From positions 248,001-312,000 of the forward strand of contig NZ_JAFCMB010000002.1 of NCBI RefSeq assembly GCF_018130145.1: a DNA stretch of 64,000 bases, given 5' to 3'. The first letter of the stretch is position 1; every line of letters starts with the position of its first letter. This document shows positions 42,246 through 50,372 of the stretch, one piece after another. The position numbers and the translations under genes are program-made. Source of the DNA: Bradyrhizobium sp. AUGA SZCCT0176. Lineage in GTDB: Bacteria > Pseudomonadota > Alphaproteobacteria > Rhizobiales > Xanthobacteraceae. The notes beneath the pieces were generated by a model. That model was not told where the DNA came from and made no database searches. It saw only the letters and a program-made list of their open reading frames with translations.

Positions 42246-43427
42246 TCAATAGCTCTTCGGCAATTCCAGCACCTTCTCGGCAATAAAACTGAGGATCAAC
42301 TGTTCGGTGATCGGGGCCAGCCGCGTGATCGAGACTTCGCGGAACAGGCGCTCGACGTGATACTCTTTGGCGTATCCAAAGCCGCCATGGGTCATGATCG
42401 CCTGCCACGCCGCGTCGTGGCCGGCGCGGGCGCCGAGGAATTTGGCGGCGTTGGCTTCGGCGCCACAGGGTCTGTCGTGATCGTAGAGCCAGGCAGCACG
42501 CATCGCCATTTGCCAGGCTGACTCCAGATACATCCAGTTTTCCGCGAGCGGATGCTGGATGCCCTGATTCTGGCCGATCGGCCGGTCGAACACCACGCGC
42601 TCCCTTGCATATTTCGCCGCCCGGCGCAGCGCGTCCTGGCCGATCCCGATCGCTTCGACCGCAATCAGGATACGCTCGGGATTGAGGCTGTGCAGGATGT
42701 AGGAAAAGCCCTTGCCCTCCTCGCCGATCCGGTCGGCTTCCGGAATAAACAGGCCGTCGATGAAGATGGCATTGGAATCAACCGACTTGCGGCCCATCTT
42801 GGGAATGCGATGAACGTCGATCTTGGACCGGTCGAGGTCGGTGTAGAAGATCGTGATGCCATCGGTCGGCCGCGCGCAATCTTCATACTTGGTGGTCCGG
42901 GTCAGCAGCATGATCTTGTTGGCGACCTGTGCGGTCGAGGTCCAGACCTTCTGGCCGTGCACGAGATAGCCACCGGGGACCTTTTGCGCGAAAGTCTTGA
43001 TCCTGGTCGTGTTCAGCCCGGCATCCGGCTCGGTAAAACCGAAGCAGCATTGATCTTCGCCGGCGACCAGCCGCGGCACCCAGCGCGCCTTCTGTTCCGG
43101 CGTGCCCTTCACGACGATCGGATGCGGTCCGAACAGGTTGATATGCACCGCCGATGTCGCGGACATACCGCCGCCATGGCTGGCGACTTCATGCATCATG
43201 ATCGCAGCCTCGGTCACCCCGAGGCCGGAACCGCCATACTCTTCCGGCATGGTGATGCCGAGCCAGCCGGCGTCGGCCATCGCGCGATGAAACTCGAACG
43301 GAAACTTGCCGTCGTCATCGCGCGCCAGCCAGTAATCGTCGCCAAAGCGCGTGACGACTGAGCGTACGCCCTCGCGAATAGCCGCCTGATCGTCTCCCGG
43401 CTCGAACTCGTTGGCCAATGCACTCAT
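42246..43427 (-). CDS. Acyl-CoA dehydrogenase (MaoC/CitE operon)
   Basis: A 393-residue acyl-CoA dehydrogenase with QCCFGFTEPDAGLNTTRIKT, VHGQKVWTSTAQ, and a C-terminal IMTHGGFGYAKEYHVERLFRE with LAPITEQLILSFIAE. In this last segment the usual G-T-S-E is replaced by PITEQ, seen in a subset that acts on branched or dicarboxylic CoA esters. It is the last gene of a three-gene operon, overlapping the CitE-like gene by four bases. Confidence 0.85.
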   Translation of the reverse strand: MSALANEFEPGDDQAAIREGVRSVVTRFGDDYWLARDDDGKFPFEFHRAMADAGWLGITMPEEYGGSGLGVTEAAIMMHEVASHGGGMSATSAVHINLFGPHPIVVKGTPEQKARWVPRLVAGEDQCCFGFTEPDAGLNTTRIKTFAQKVPGGYLVHGQKVWTSTAQVANKIMLLTRTTKYEDCARPTDGITIFYTDLDRSKIDVHRIPKMGRKSVDSNAIFIDGLFIPEADRIGEEGKGFSYILHSLNPERILIAVEAIGIGQDALRRAAKYARERVVFDRPIGQNQGIQHPLAENWMYLESAWQMAMRAAWLYDHDRPCGAEANAAKFLGARAGHDAAWQAIMTHGGFGYAKEYHVERLFREVSITRLAPITEQLILSFIAEKVLELPKSY

Positions 43428-44299
43428 GTGACGTCCTCCCCGGCCGACGCGAGCGCGCGCTTGGCCGCGATCAGATGCGGCATGTCATACATCTTGCCGT
43501 CGATACCGAGCGTCCCCGCATCGGGCTGCGCCGCGAACGCCGCCACCACGCGGCGCGCATGCGCCAGATCGGCCTCCGACGGCGTGAAGCATTGATTGAT
43601 CGTCGCGACCTGAGCGGGGTGAATGGCGATCTTTCCAACAAAGCCGTCGCGGCGTGCGATCCGGCAGCTTTCCGCCAGCCCTTTCTCGTCCTTGAAATCC
43701 CCATACAGCGTGTCCAGCGCCATGGCACCCGCAGCACCCGCGGCGAACAGGCATTGCGCCCGCGCGACCTGATACGGGAACGTCCAGCTTCCGTCGGCTT
43801 CCTTGTTGGACAGTGCGCCGAGCGCCGCACCCAAATCCTCGGCGCCCCACGTCATCGCAACCAGGCGCCTGCTCGGCGTTGCATAACTCGCAAAGCCGAT
43901 CATCGCAGCCGGTGTCTCGGTCGCCACCACGAGTAACTTCACATGCCCCGGCGTGACCCCGGTAGCCACCTCGAGCACGTCGACGTAGTTCGAAATCAGT
44001 TCGATATCCTGCGTGCCGTTGACCTTCGGGATCAGGATGCCGTCGAGGCCCGGACGAACAACCGCCGCGAGGTCTTCGAGCGTCAGCCCGCTGCCGAGCG
44101 GATTGATGCGCACCAGAAACGCCCAGCCGCGCGCCGGACCACCCAGCAGGTTTTTCACCATCTCGCGCGCCAGCGCCTTGCGCGGCGGCGCTACGGCATC
44201 CTCAAGATCGAGGATCAGCGCGTCGGCGCCGATACCGGATGCCTTTGCGAATTTGTGCTCGCTGTCGCCAGGCACAAACAGAAGGGAGCGCAATCTCAT
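43424..44299 (-). CDS. HpcH/HpaI aldolase-family CoA lyase (CitE-like)
   Basis: A 291-residue TIM-barrel enzyme of the citrate-lyase-beta/malyl-CoA lyase family. LLFVPGDSEHKFAKA, LILDLEDAVAP, the Arg in VRINPLGSG, the metal-binding Glu in VVATETPAAMI and Asp in WGAEDLGAALG are all present. Such enzymes cleave or hydrolyse beta-hydroxyacyl-CoA compounds such as malyl-CoA, beta-methylmalyl-CoA or citramalyl-CoA. ATG 44299 overlaps the MaoC stop (ATGA). The start used gives the usual N-terminus MRLRSLLFVPG. Confidence 0.85.
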   Translation of the reverse strand: MRLRSLLFVPGDSEHKFAKASGIGADALILDLEDAVAPPRKALAREMVKNLLGGPARGWAFLVRINPLGSGLTLEDLAAVVRPGLDGILIPKVNGTQDIELISNYVDVLEVATGVTPGHVKLLVVATETPAAMIGFASYATPSRRLVAMTWGAEDLGAALGALSNKEADGSWTFPYQVARAQCLFAAGAAGAMALDTLYGDFKDEKGLAESCRIARRDGFVGKIAIHPAQVATINQCFTPSEADLAHARRVVAAFAAQPDAGTLGIDGKMYDMPHLIAAKRALASAGEDVT

Positions 44300-44748
44300 G
44301 CGGGACGCCTCATCATCAGGCCTGTGCGGCGGCAATAGGCGACTTCCTCGTTGTGCTGGTTGAAGCCGCGATGCTCGAACGTGACGATGCCCTGGGTCGG
44401 GCGGGACTTGCTCTCGCGCACCGCCAGGATCTTCGTTTCCGCCCTGATCGTATCACCGGCAAAGACCGGGCGTGGAAATTTGGTGTCTTCCATCCCGAGG
44501 TTTCCAACCGTCGTGCCCAGGGTGGTGTCCTGCACCGACAGGCCGATGACAAGGCCGAGGGTGAAGATCGAGTTCATCAGCGGTTTGCCGAATTCGGTCG
44601 ATTTGGCGTATTCGTGATCGATGTGCACGGCCGCCGGATTATAGGTCAGCGACGAGAACAGGATGTTGTCCATGTCGGTGACCGTCCGCCGGATTTCATG
44701 AACGAAAGTTTGCCCGACCGAAAACTGCTCGAAATAGAGTCCCGCCAT
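44296..44748 (-). CDS. MaoC-family enoyl-CoA hydratase
   Basis: A 150-residue hotdog-fold hydratase. The active-site segment YNPAAVHIDHEYAKSTEF, with Asn, His and Asp of the hydratase-2 motif, is followed by GKPLMNSIFTLGL. The family includes R-specific enoyl-CoA hydratases and mesaconyl-CoA hydratase. The ATG at 44748 has GAGGAAA upstream; I drop the 11 extra residues of the longer frame. It is first in an operon with the CitE-like lyase and the dehydrogenase. Confidence 0.85.
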   Translation of the reverse strand: MAGLYFEQFSVGQTFVHEIRRTVTDMDNILFSSLTYNPAAVHIDHEYAKSTEFGKPLMNSIFTLGLVIGLSVQDTTLGTTVGNLGMEDTKFPRPVFAGDTIRAETKILAVRESKSRPTQGIVTFEHRGFNQHNEEVAYCRRTGLMMRRPA

Positions 44749-44770
44749 CCCGTTTCCTCGCCTTTCTGCA

Positions 44771-44790
44771 TTCGTACACATGCATACTAT
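44771..44790. promoter_or_regulatory. 7-6-7 operator, copy 7 (MaoC operon)
   Basis: TTCGTAC-ACATGC-ATACTAT: both half-sites are good (CGTAC and ATACTAT). It begins 23 bases upstream of the MaoC start codon. Confidence 0.65.
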
Positions 44791-44816
44791 TTCTTATTGA
44801 CGCTGCCCGACAGGAG

Positions 44817-45686
44817 TCAGGGCGCTTTCTTCAACGCCTCCGGAAGCCTGGAGCGATGAAAGCCTTCAAAGGGCGCGCTACGATTGTGCGGTTCGAGCTT
44901 CCACGTCGTCCGCGCATTCGGTGTGCCGCCATCGACCCGAATGCAGGAACCGGTGACGTAGGCGGCAGCCGGCGACAACAGATAAACGATCGCGGCCGAA
45001 ATTTCGGCCTCGGTGCCGAACCGCTGCAGCGGCACACCGGCCGTGAAATCATGCAGCTTCTTTTGCATTTCCGGCGTGTAGGTATCGAACCCGCTGGACA
45101 CGATGCCGCCCGGCGCGACCGCATTGACACGGACTCCCGAAGCGGACCATTCGCACGCCGCGGTTTCGGTGAGCGTCAGCATTCCGCCGCGCGCCGCGCC
45201 GGAGTGGGCGAACTCGGGCCAGCCATGCCAGATGTCGGCAATGATGTTGACGATGGCCCCGCCATTGGCCTCCATCCAGCGGTTGTAGACCTCGCGCATG
45301 AAAATGAAGCCACCGGTCAAATTGCTGCGGACCACGGCCTCAAAGCCCTTGGTCGAGATGGTTTTCATCGGCGCGCGATATTGCCCCCCGGCATTGTTCA
45401 CCAGCCCGTCGATGCGGCCATAAGTGCCGAGCACCGCGTCGATCGCAGCGATTACCATCGTTTCGTCGCGGATATCGCAAACATGGGTGAGGACCCGTCC
45501 GCCATCCTCTTCAATCTCCGCCCTCACCTCCGCCAGCTTTTCGGCAGTGCGGCCGAGGATCGCGACATTGGCACCGAGAGCAACCAGTTCGTGTGCGGTG
45601 CAACGGCCGATACCGCTGCCGCCACCGGTGACGATAATCGTCTTGCCCTTGAACAGATCGGACCTGAAAACCGATTGATACGGCAT
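44817..45686 (-). CDS. SDR of the peroxisomal trans-2-enoyl-CoA reductase (PECR)-like group
   Basis: A 289-residue SDR with TGGGSGIGRCTA and VNNAGGQYRAP. The segment FAHSGAARGGMLTLTETAA stands in place of the usual YxxxK block. This H-S-G-A-A-R form, followed by an EW (CEWSASG), is typical of the PECR and 2,4-dienoyl-CoA-reductase-related branch that reduces enoyl-CoA or handles branched acyl-CoA. The ATG is preceded by GGAGAG. It is transcribed away from the crotonase at 45909 across an operator copy. The substrate is not readable. Confidence 0.82.
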   Translation of the reverse strand: MPYQSVFRSDLFKGKTIIVTGGGSGIGRCTAHELVALGANVAILGRTAEKLAEVRAEIEEDGGRVLTHVCDIRDETMVIAAIDAVLGTYGRIDGLVNNAGGQYRAPMKTISTKGFEAVVRSNLTGGFIFMREVYNRWMEANGGAIVNIIADIWHGWPEFAHSGAARGGMLTLTETAACEWSASGVRVNAVAPGGIVSSGFDTYTPEMQKKLHDFTAGVPLQRFGTEAEISAAIVYLLSPAAAYVTGSCIRVDGGTPNARTTWKLEPHNRSAPFEGFHRSRLPEALKKAP

Positions 45687-45735
45687 CGTGCTCTCCGAGA
45701 GTGACGGACTGGCGGGTCACGCCGCATTGCCAAAA

Positions 45736-45755
45736 TTAGTACACTATATTATGAT
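45736..45755. promoter_or_regulatory. 7-6-7 operator, copy 8 (divergent SDR/crotonase promoter)
   Basis: TTAGTAC-ACTATA-TTATGAT: perfect left half, right half like copies 2 and 3. It lies 50 bases upstream of the minus-strand SDR and 154 before the plus-strand crotonase, and it also sits in TACAC...GTGTA (45740-45744 with 45759-45763). Confidence 0.6.
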
Positions 45756-45908
45756 ATGGTGTATTCTGTTTCGCAAGCGCTTTGCGGCGGGCCTCGCCAC
45801 AAGGCCGGAGGCCGAACGATTGGAACAACCGGCCGCTTATGGCCATCCACGTCGCCCCGTGACATTGTGTTGTCCCGGCGCCGAATGATGCCCTTGGAAA
45901 CGCACGAC

Positions 45909-46712
45909 ATGGACAAATTCACGACCATCACCGTCGAAGCGCGCGACGCCATCGAGATTCTCTCCCTCAATCGGCCGGATGCCCTCAATGCGGTGACACC
46001 AGCGATGGCCGACGAGCTGATCGCCTACTTTTCGGGTCTGCACGAACGCCTGACCACGCGCATCGTCATCTTCCGCGGCAATGGGCGGGCGTTTTGCGCC
46101 GGGGCCGAGCTCGGGTCCGATGCGTTCGCAGCGCCCGGCGCGGGGCGTCCGCAGCGGCAGCTGGACATGCAGCAGCGCTATTCGCGGATCATCCGCCTGA
46201 TGCGAAGCTGCCCGCAGCCGATCGTCGCACTTGTTCAGGGAGCGGCATGCGGCGCCGGGTTTTCGTTGCTGCTGGCCTCCGATGTTCGCTTCGCGACGCC
46301 GGCGGCGCGGATGAACGCCGCCTACATACGCGTCGGCGTCGGCGGCTGCGACATGGGGTCCGGCTATCTGCTGCCGCGGCTGATCGGTCTTTCGGTGGCG
46401 TCGGAATTGTTGCTGACCGGGCGGTTTCTGGGTGCGGACCGGGCCAAGGCGGTAGGACTCGTCAGCGACGTCGTTGACGACGACAAATTGCTCGAGACCG
46501 GCCTTGCTTTCGCCGCTGAAATGGCCCGCGCCTCGCCAATGGGTTTGCGCATGACCAAGCAAACGCTGAACGCGCTGATCGACGCTCCCGGCATCGATGC
46601 CGCGCTGATGATCGAGGACCGCCAGCAGGTGATGCTGCTTGAAACCAGCGACCACCAGGAGGCTGTCGCGGCATTTCGAGAGAAGCGCGATCCGACCTAC
46701 AGGGATCAATAG
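45909..46712 (+). CDS. Crotonase-fold enoyl-CoA hydratase/isomerase family protein
   Basis: A 267-residue crotonase with the oxyanion segment AFCAGAELGSDAF. The helix GAACGAGFSLLLASD lacks the first hydratase Glu, and VGVGGCDMGSGYLLPRL has Asp where the second Glu is expected. This favours an isomerase or hydrolase over a hydratase. I use ATG 45909 with GGAAACG upstream; the frame extends back to 45756 but without similarity. It ends three bases from the oppositely oriented crotonase gene. Confidence 0.8.
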   Translation: MDKFTTITVEARDAIEILSLNRPDALNAVTPAMADELIAYFSGLHERLTTRIVIFRGNGRAFCAGAELGSDAFAAPGAGRPQRQLDMQQRYSRIIRLMRSCPQPIVALVQGAACGAGFSLLLASDVRFATPAARMNAAYIRVGVGGCDMGSGYLLPRLIGLSVASELLLTGRFLGADRAKAVGLVSDVVDDDKLLETGLAFAAEMARASPMGLRMTKQTLNALIDAPGIDAALMIEDRQQVMLLETSDHQEAVAAFREKRDPTYRDQ

Positions 46713-46715
46713 AAC

Positions 46716-47516
46716 CTATCTTCCCGCAAATGTCGGTTTGCGCTTCTCCCTGAAGGCTTTTATCCCCTCCTGGGCATCCGCCGTTCGCGAGATCGCTGCG
46801 AGCGTTTGTGCCTCATCCTCCAACTGGCTCTCGATGGAACGGTTGAGCGTCTGCAGGAACAGGCGCTTGATCCCACCATAGGCTTCGGTGGGACCCGAAG
46901 TCAGCTCGCGCGCGATCTTCTCGGCCTCGGCGACAACCGCGTCGTCGTTCACGACATAGTCGACCAGCCCCGTCGCCAGCGCGGCGTCGGCGTCCATCGT
47001 CTCCGCCAGCAGGAAAAACCGCCGGGCACGGGCGACCCCGATGCGCCGCGTCACGGTTGTCGTCGAGCCGCTGTCCGGCGTGAAGCCGATCCTGGCGAAT
47101 GCGGATGAAATGCGCGCCGATTTGCCGATCACCACCAGATCGCCCGCTGCCATCAGCGAGACGCTGCCGCCCGCGACGTTGCCTTGCACGGCCACGACGA
47201 CCGGCGCACGCATGCGGACCATCCGCACGATGGCGGCATGCAAATCGGCTGTCCAAGACTTGATGGTCACGGGCAACGCGGCGCCACGGGAGGCGAGCGC
47301 TGCGAGATCGCCGCCGACACTGAACAGCCTTCCGCGTGCGGAGATCAGCACGGACCGCACATCGTCGCGCTCGCTCAATTCTGCCATGCAAAGGCCGAAC
47401 TCGCGGCAGAAGTCGCCGTCGATCGGGTTGCCCCGCTCGGGCTGATTGAGAATGATATGCGCGAGGCCACCGTCGATCGTGCATTCGAAGCTGGTGGTAG
47501 CGATTGCCAGACCCAT
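46716..47516 (-). CDS. Crotonase-fold protein, PaaG-like
   Basis: A 266-residue crotonase. AGGSVSLMAAGDLVVIGKSA and FARIGFTPDSGSTTTVTRRIG match the PaaG pattern (AFxxIGLxPDSGGT), with Asp as the only acidic catalytic residue. PaaG isomerises ring-epoxide or unsaturated acyl-CoA; here a double-bond isomerase of cyclic or unsaturated CoA esters is plausible. ATG 47516 follows GGGAGAGACGCA. It is in an operon with the SDR at 47602 (85-base gap). Confidence 0.82.
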   Translation of the reverse strand: MGLAIATTSFECTIDGGLAHIILNQPERGNPIDGDFCREFGLCMAELSERDDVRSVLISARGRLFSVGGDLAALASRGAALPVTIKSWTADLHAAIVRMVRMRAPVVVAVQGNVAGGSVSLMAAGDLVVIGKSARISSAFARIGFTPDSGSTTTVTRRIGVARARRFFLLAETMDADAALATGLVDYVVNDDAVVAEAEKIARELTSGPTEAYGGIKRLFLQTLNRSIESQLEDEAQTLAAISRTADAQEGIKAFREKRKPTFAGR

Positions 47517-47601
47517 TGCGTCTCTCCCAGGGTGTTCGGACCTTCTTGGAAATGCGTTCGAGGCGGCCAGCATGGAACGGCTTTTCGTCGCCGGCCTGGC
47601 G

Positions 47602-48483
47602 TCAGGCTGACCGGCCTTCCTTTTCCTTGCGCGTGGAGGCTTGAATGGCCTCGCGCGCCCGCTGCCAATCGTCAGGCGAAAGTTTTGAGAGCCCGGCAAA
47701 CGTGCTTGGCGCCGCCAGATGATGCCCGCCGTCGATGCTGATGGTGTCGCCGGTGATGTAGCTGCAGCCATCCGACATCAGGAAGATCATGAGGTTGCGC
47801 AGCTCATCCATCTTGCCGAACCGGCGCAGCGGAACCTCGTCCGCCTGGGTCGCCCCCACGCCGGTCTCCGCCAGCGGATTGAGCTTGTCCCAGGCATTCT
47901 CGGTCGGAAACGGACCGGGCGCGACCGCGTTGACGCGGATGCCCTTCGGTCCCCATTCGACTGCGAGCGACATCGTCATCGCATGGACGGCGGCCTTGGC
48001 CATCGCGGCCGGCACCACATAGGCCGATCCTGTCCAGACCCAGGTGACGAGATTGCTGATGATCACGCCGGGAAGCCCCGCCGCAATCCAGCGTCTTCCG
48101 CAGCCCTGCGCCGCGTAAAACGAGCCGTCCATGATGGTCGACCTGATCGCCTCGTAACCGCGAGGCGACAACGTCTCGGTCGGCGCCAGGAAATTGGCGC
48201 CGGCGTTGTTCACGAGGCCCGTGAGAGGTCCGGTAGCCCAGATTTCCGCCATCATCTTTTCAATGCTGTCGGGATCGCGAACGTTGGCGACCAGCGCCTC
48301 GGCCTGCCCGCCCGATCGCGCACGAATTTCGCCCGCCGCCTGCTCGAGAATTTCCGGCCGGCGGCCGCAGATGAAGACATGCGCGCCATGCGCGGCAAAG
48401 CCCAAGGAAATCTCCTTGCCGAGCCCCGTGCCGCCGCCGGTCACGAGGATGCGCTTTCCCTTGAGGACGTCACGGCTGAACAT
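47602..48483 (-). CDS. 2,4-dienoyl-CoA-reductase-like SDR
   Basis: A 293-residue SDR with TGGGTGLGKEIS, VNNAGANFLAP, and the catalytic Lys in VVPAAMAKAAVHAMTMSLAVEW; then NAVAPGPFPTENAWDKL. The A-M-A-K with following AVEWG is the pattern of 2,4-dienoyl-CoA reductases and related enzymes rather than YxxxK SDRs. The ATG at 48483 is used; a TTG nine bases upstream is possible. It is the first gene before the PaaG-like crotonase, behind operator copy 9. Confidence 0.8.
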   Translation of the reverse strand: MFSRDVLKGKRILVTGGGTGLGKEISLGFAAHGAHVFICGRRPEILEQAAGEIRARSGGQAEALVANVRDPDSIEKMMAEIWATGPLTGLVNNAGANFLAPTETLSPRGYEAIRSTIMDGSFYAAQGCGRRWIAAGLPGVIISNLVTWVWTGSAYVVPAAMAKAAVHAMTMSLAVEWGPKGIRVNAVAPGPFPTENAWDKLNPLAETGVGATQADEVPLRRFGKMDELRNLMIFLMSDGCSYITGDTISIDGGHHLAAPSTFAGLSKLSPDDWQRAREAIQASTRKEKEGRSA

Positions 48484-48543
48484 GAACGGCAAATCCCGCT
48501 ATTCGAAGCTTACATTACAGCCAAGCCAGGCCGCCAAGCCAAA

Positions 48544-48563
48544 TTAATACACTAATGTACTTC
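48544..48563. promoter_or_regulatory. 7-6-7 operator, copy 9 (SDR/PaaG-like operon)
   Basis: TTAATAC-ACTAAT-GTACTTC: both half-sites fit. It lies 61 bases upstream of the SDR start, minus strand. Confidence 0.6.
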
Positions 48564-48704
48564 ATCTGTAAATCGCGATCGTCCCGACTCAAGGATGTCC
48601 CCGGGAGCTCGATCCGGCCTAATCCCCAGCAAATAGAGCCGATTCTTGGGGATACGCACGGCCATGAATCGCCGCGGACGGGATCGCCGCGGCGCGTTCC
48701 TTTT

Positions 48705-48724
48705 AAAATACGCTTGTGTATGAT
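48705..48724. promoter_or_regulatory. 7-6-7 operator, copy 10 (marR promoter)
   Basis: AAAATAC-GCTTGT-GTATGAT: palindromic ATAC-N6-GTAT core. It lies 64 bases upstream of the marR start, suggesting autoregulation. The 304-base gap 48484-48787 holds copies 9 and 10, and an inverted repeat ATCCCCA (48622-48628) with TGGGGAT (48647-48653). Confidence 0.55.
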
Positions 48725-48787
48725 ATCAGTTGAATCGCCGGTGATGGACACGCAATCGGTATCAGCTCCTGACGAGGAAAAAATCGA

Positions 48788-49306
48788 ATGGTCGACCGGC
48801 CCGACTGGGATCTCCGACTAGGCTACCTCATCCACGACGTTTCCCGGCTGCGCCGGATGATGTTTGACCGCGCCCTGGCGCCGCTCGGCATCACGCGGTC
48901 GCAGTGGTGGGTGCTTGCCTTCATCTCGCGGAAAGACGGACTGCCGCAGACTCAGCTAGCCAATGAGCTCGACGTCGGCAAGGTCGGCGTGGGAGCGCTG
49001 ATCGATCGTCTGGAGTCTTCCGGATTCGTGCTTCGGCAGGCGGACCCGGTCGATCGCCGCGTCAAGCGCGTCTTTGTCACCAAGCAGGCGCGCGGCTTCC
49101 TGGAAAAACTTCGCAAGGAGACCGACAAGTTCAATGCCCAACTGACCAACGGGATTGACAGGCAGGCATTGGAGGCGGCTTCGGACGCATTGCTGGCGAT
49201 GAAGCACAATCTGCTGGCGATGTCCGACGGAAGCGCCCTGCCGGATGAGAGCGAAGCAGACGTCGGCAAGAAGGGCAAACCACGGAAGAGCAGGAAAGCG
49301 GCGTAG
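48788..49306 (+). CDS. MarR-family transcriptional regulator, candidate master repressor of the catabolic regulon
   Basis: A 172-residue winged-helix protein. The recognition region QLANELDVGKVGVGALIDRLESSGF and the wing ADPVDRRVKRVFVT are typical of MarR, and the C-terminal tail is Lys/Arg-rich (KKGKPRKSRKAA). GAGGAAAAAATCGA precedes the ATG. MarR repressors bind 16-20 bp palindromes and are released by pathway intermediates such as CoA esters. In R. palustris the MarR protein BadR governs the genes for cyclohexanecarboxyl-CoA breakdown. Central location and an operator copy in its own promoter make it the prime candidate for the 7-6-7 sites; a different regulator is possible. Confidence 0.85.
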   Translation: MVDRPDWDLRLGYLIHDVSRLRRMMFDRALAPLGITRSQWWVLAFISRKDGLPQTQLANELDVGKVGVGALIDRLESSGFVLRQADPVDRRVKRVFVTKQARGFLEKLRKETDKFNAQLTNGIDRQALEAASDALLAMKHNLLAMSDGSALPDESEADVGKKGKPRKSRKAA

Positions 49307-49333
49307 CCGCTCATCCCTTTACGTGCTGAGCAG

Positions 49334-49359
49334 ACCGCATCGATCGTTAGCGATGCGGT
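49334..49359. terminator. Hairpin between convergent marR and SDR genes
   Basis: ACCGCATCG (49334-49342) and CGATGCGGT (49351-49359) form a perfect 9-bp stem with an 8-nt loop between two converging genes. No T-run is present; likely a bidirectional terminator-like structure. Confidence 0.55.
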
Positions 49360-49365
49360 GGCGCT

Positions 49366-50268
49366 CTATGACACGATGTCTCGCCCCCAAATATCGGCAT
49401 TGGGGCGTGCCTGCTTCAGCAACTCCGCAACCTTTGGACCCAACTCATTGGGATCCTCGACCGGCTCTATCCCCGGCCCCGCGTGCCAGCCTTCGGCAAT
49501 TTTGAGAATGCCATCGCCCGCTTCGAACACGCGGCCCGTGACGTCGCGGGCTTCCTCGCTGGCCAGCCAGACGACGATCGGCGCGACCCAGCGCGGATTG
49601 CGCCGCTTGATGTCTTCCTCGGTGCGCTCCCTCAATCCTTCCGTCATCCGGGTCTGCGCGCGCGGCGCGATGGCGTTGACGGTTATTCCATACTGCCGGA
49701 GTTCGGTCGCGCTGATGATGGTGAAGGCGGCGATGCCCGCCTTCGCCGCCCCGTAATTGGTCTGGCCGACATTGCCGAACAGGCCTGAGGCGGAAGACGT
49801 ATTGATCAACCGCGCGCCCACCGGGGAACCGCGCCGCTTGGCTTCCTGCCGCCAATATTGTGCCGCATGGTGCGAAGGCGCGAACGTCCCCTTCAAATGC
49901 ACCTTGATGACGCTGTCCCATTCCTGCTCCGTCATGTTGACCATCATGCGGTCCCGCAGGATACCGGCATTGTTGATCAGGACGTCGAGGCGCCCGAATG
50001 TCCCAACCGCTTCGTCGATCAGCGCCTTCGCGCCGCCCCAGTCGCTGACGTCGTTGCCGTTCACGATCGCCTCGCCGCCGGCATCTCTGATCGCTTCGAC
50101 CACCGACTGCGCCGGCGTCAGATCGGCGCCCTCACCGGCCGCGGTGGCACCGAGATCGTTGACGACGACCTTCGCCCCCTGCTCGGCCAGCATCAGCGCG
50201 TATTCGCGTCCGAGGCCGCGGCCCGCACCCGTCACGATCGCAACACGTCCCGCACACAGATTTCCCAT
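49366..50268 (-). CDS. SDR, multifunctional-enzyme type 2 (MFE-2)-like 3-hydroxyacyl-CoA dehydrogenase
   Basis: A 300-residue SDR. TGAGRGLGREYALMLAEQGA, NNAGILRDRMMVNMTEQEW, and the catalytic block INTSSASGLFGNVGQTNYGAAK (Ser, then YGAAK) match the dehydrogenase domain of MFE-2 proteins, which oxidise (R)-3-hydroxyacyl-CoA. It ends in WHAGPGIEP and a 30-residue tail. ATG 50268 has AGGA nine bases upstream; the ATG at 50274 is close to the same site and equally possible. It sits 100 bases downstream of the Bug protein gene and may share its transcript. Confidence 0.85.
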   Translation of the reverse strand: MGNLCAGRVAIVTGAGRGLGREYALMLAEQGAKVVVNDLGATAAGEGADLTPAQSVVEAIRDAGGEAIVNGNDVSDWGGAKALIDEAVGTFGRLDVLINNAGILRDRMMVNMTEQEWDSVIKVHLKGTFAPSHHAAQYWRQEAKRRGSPVGARLINTSSASGLFGNVGQTNYGAAKAGIAAFTIISATELRQYGITVNAIAPRAQTRMTEGLRERTEEDIKRRNPRWVAPIVVWLASEEARDVTGRVFEAGDGILKIAEGWHAGPGIEPVEDPNELGPKVAELLKQARPNADIWGRDIVS

Positions 50269-50372
50269 TTTCATTGTTCCTGGATCGTTTCGTTTCACTG
50301 ACACGTACACTCAGGGGAACTCGCCATCGCCGCAGCGCCATTTGCGCACGTCGACGAACAGCAGAGTGCCGT

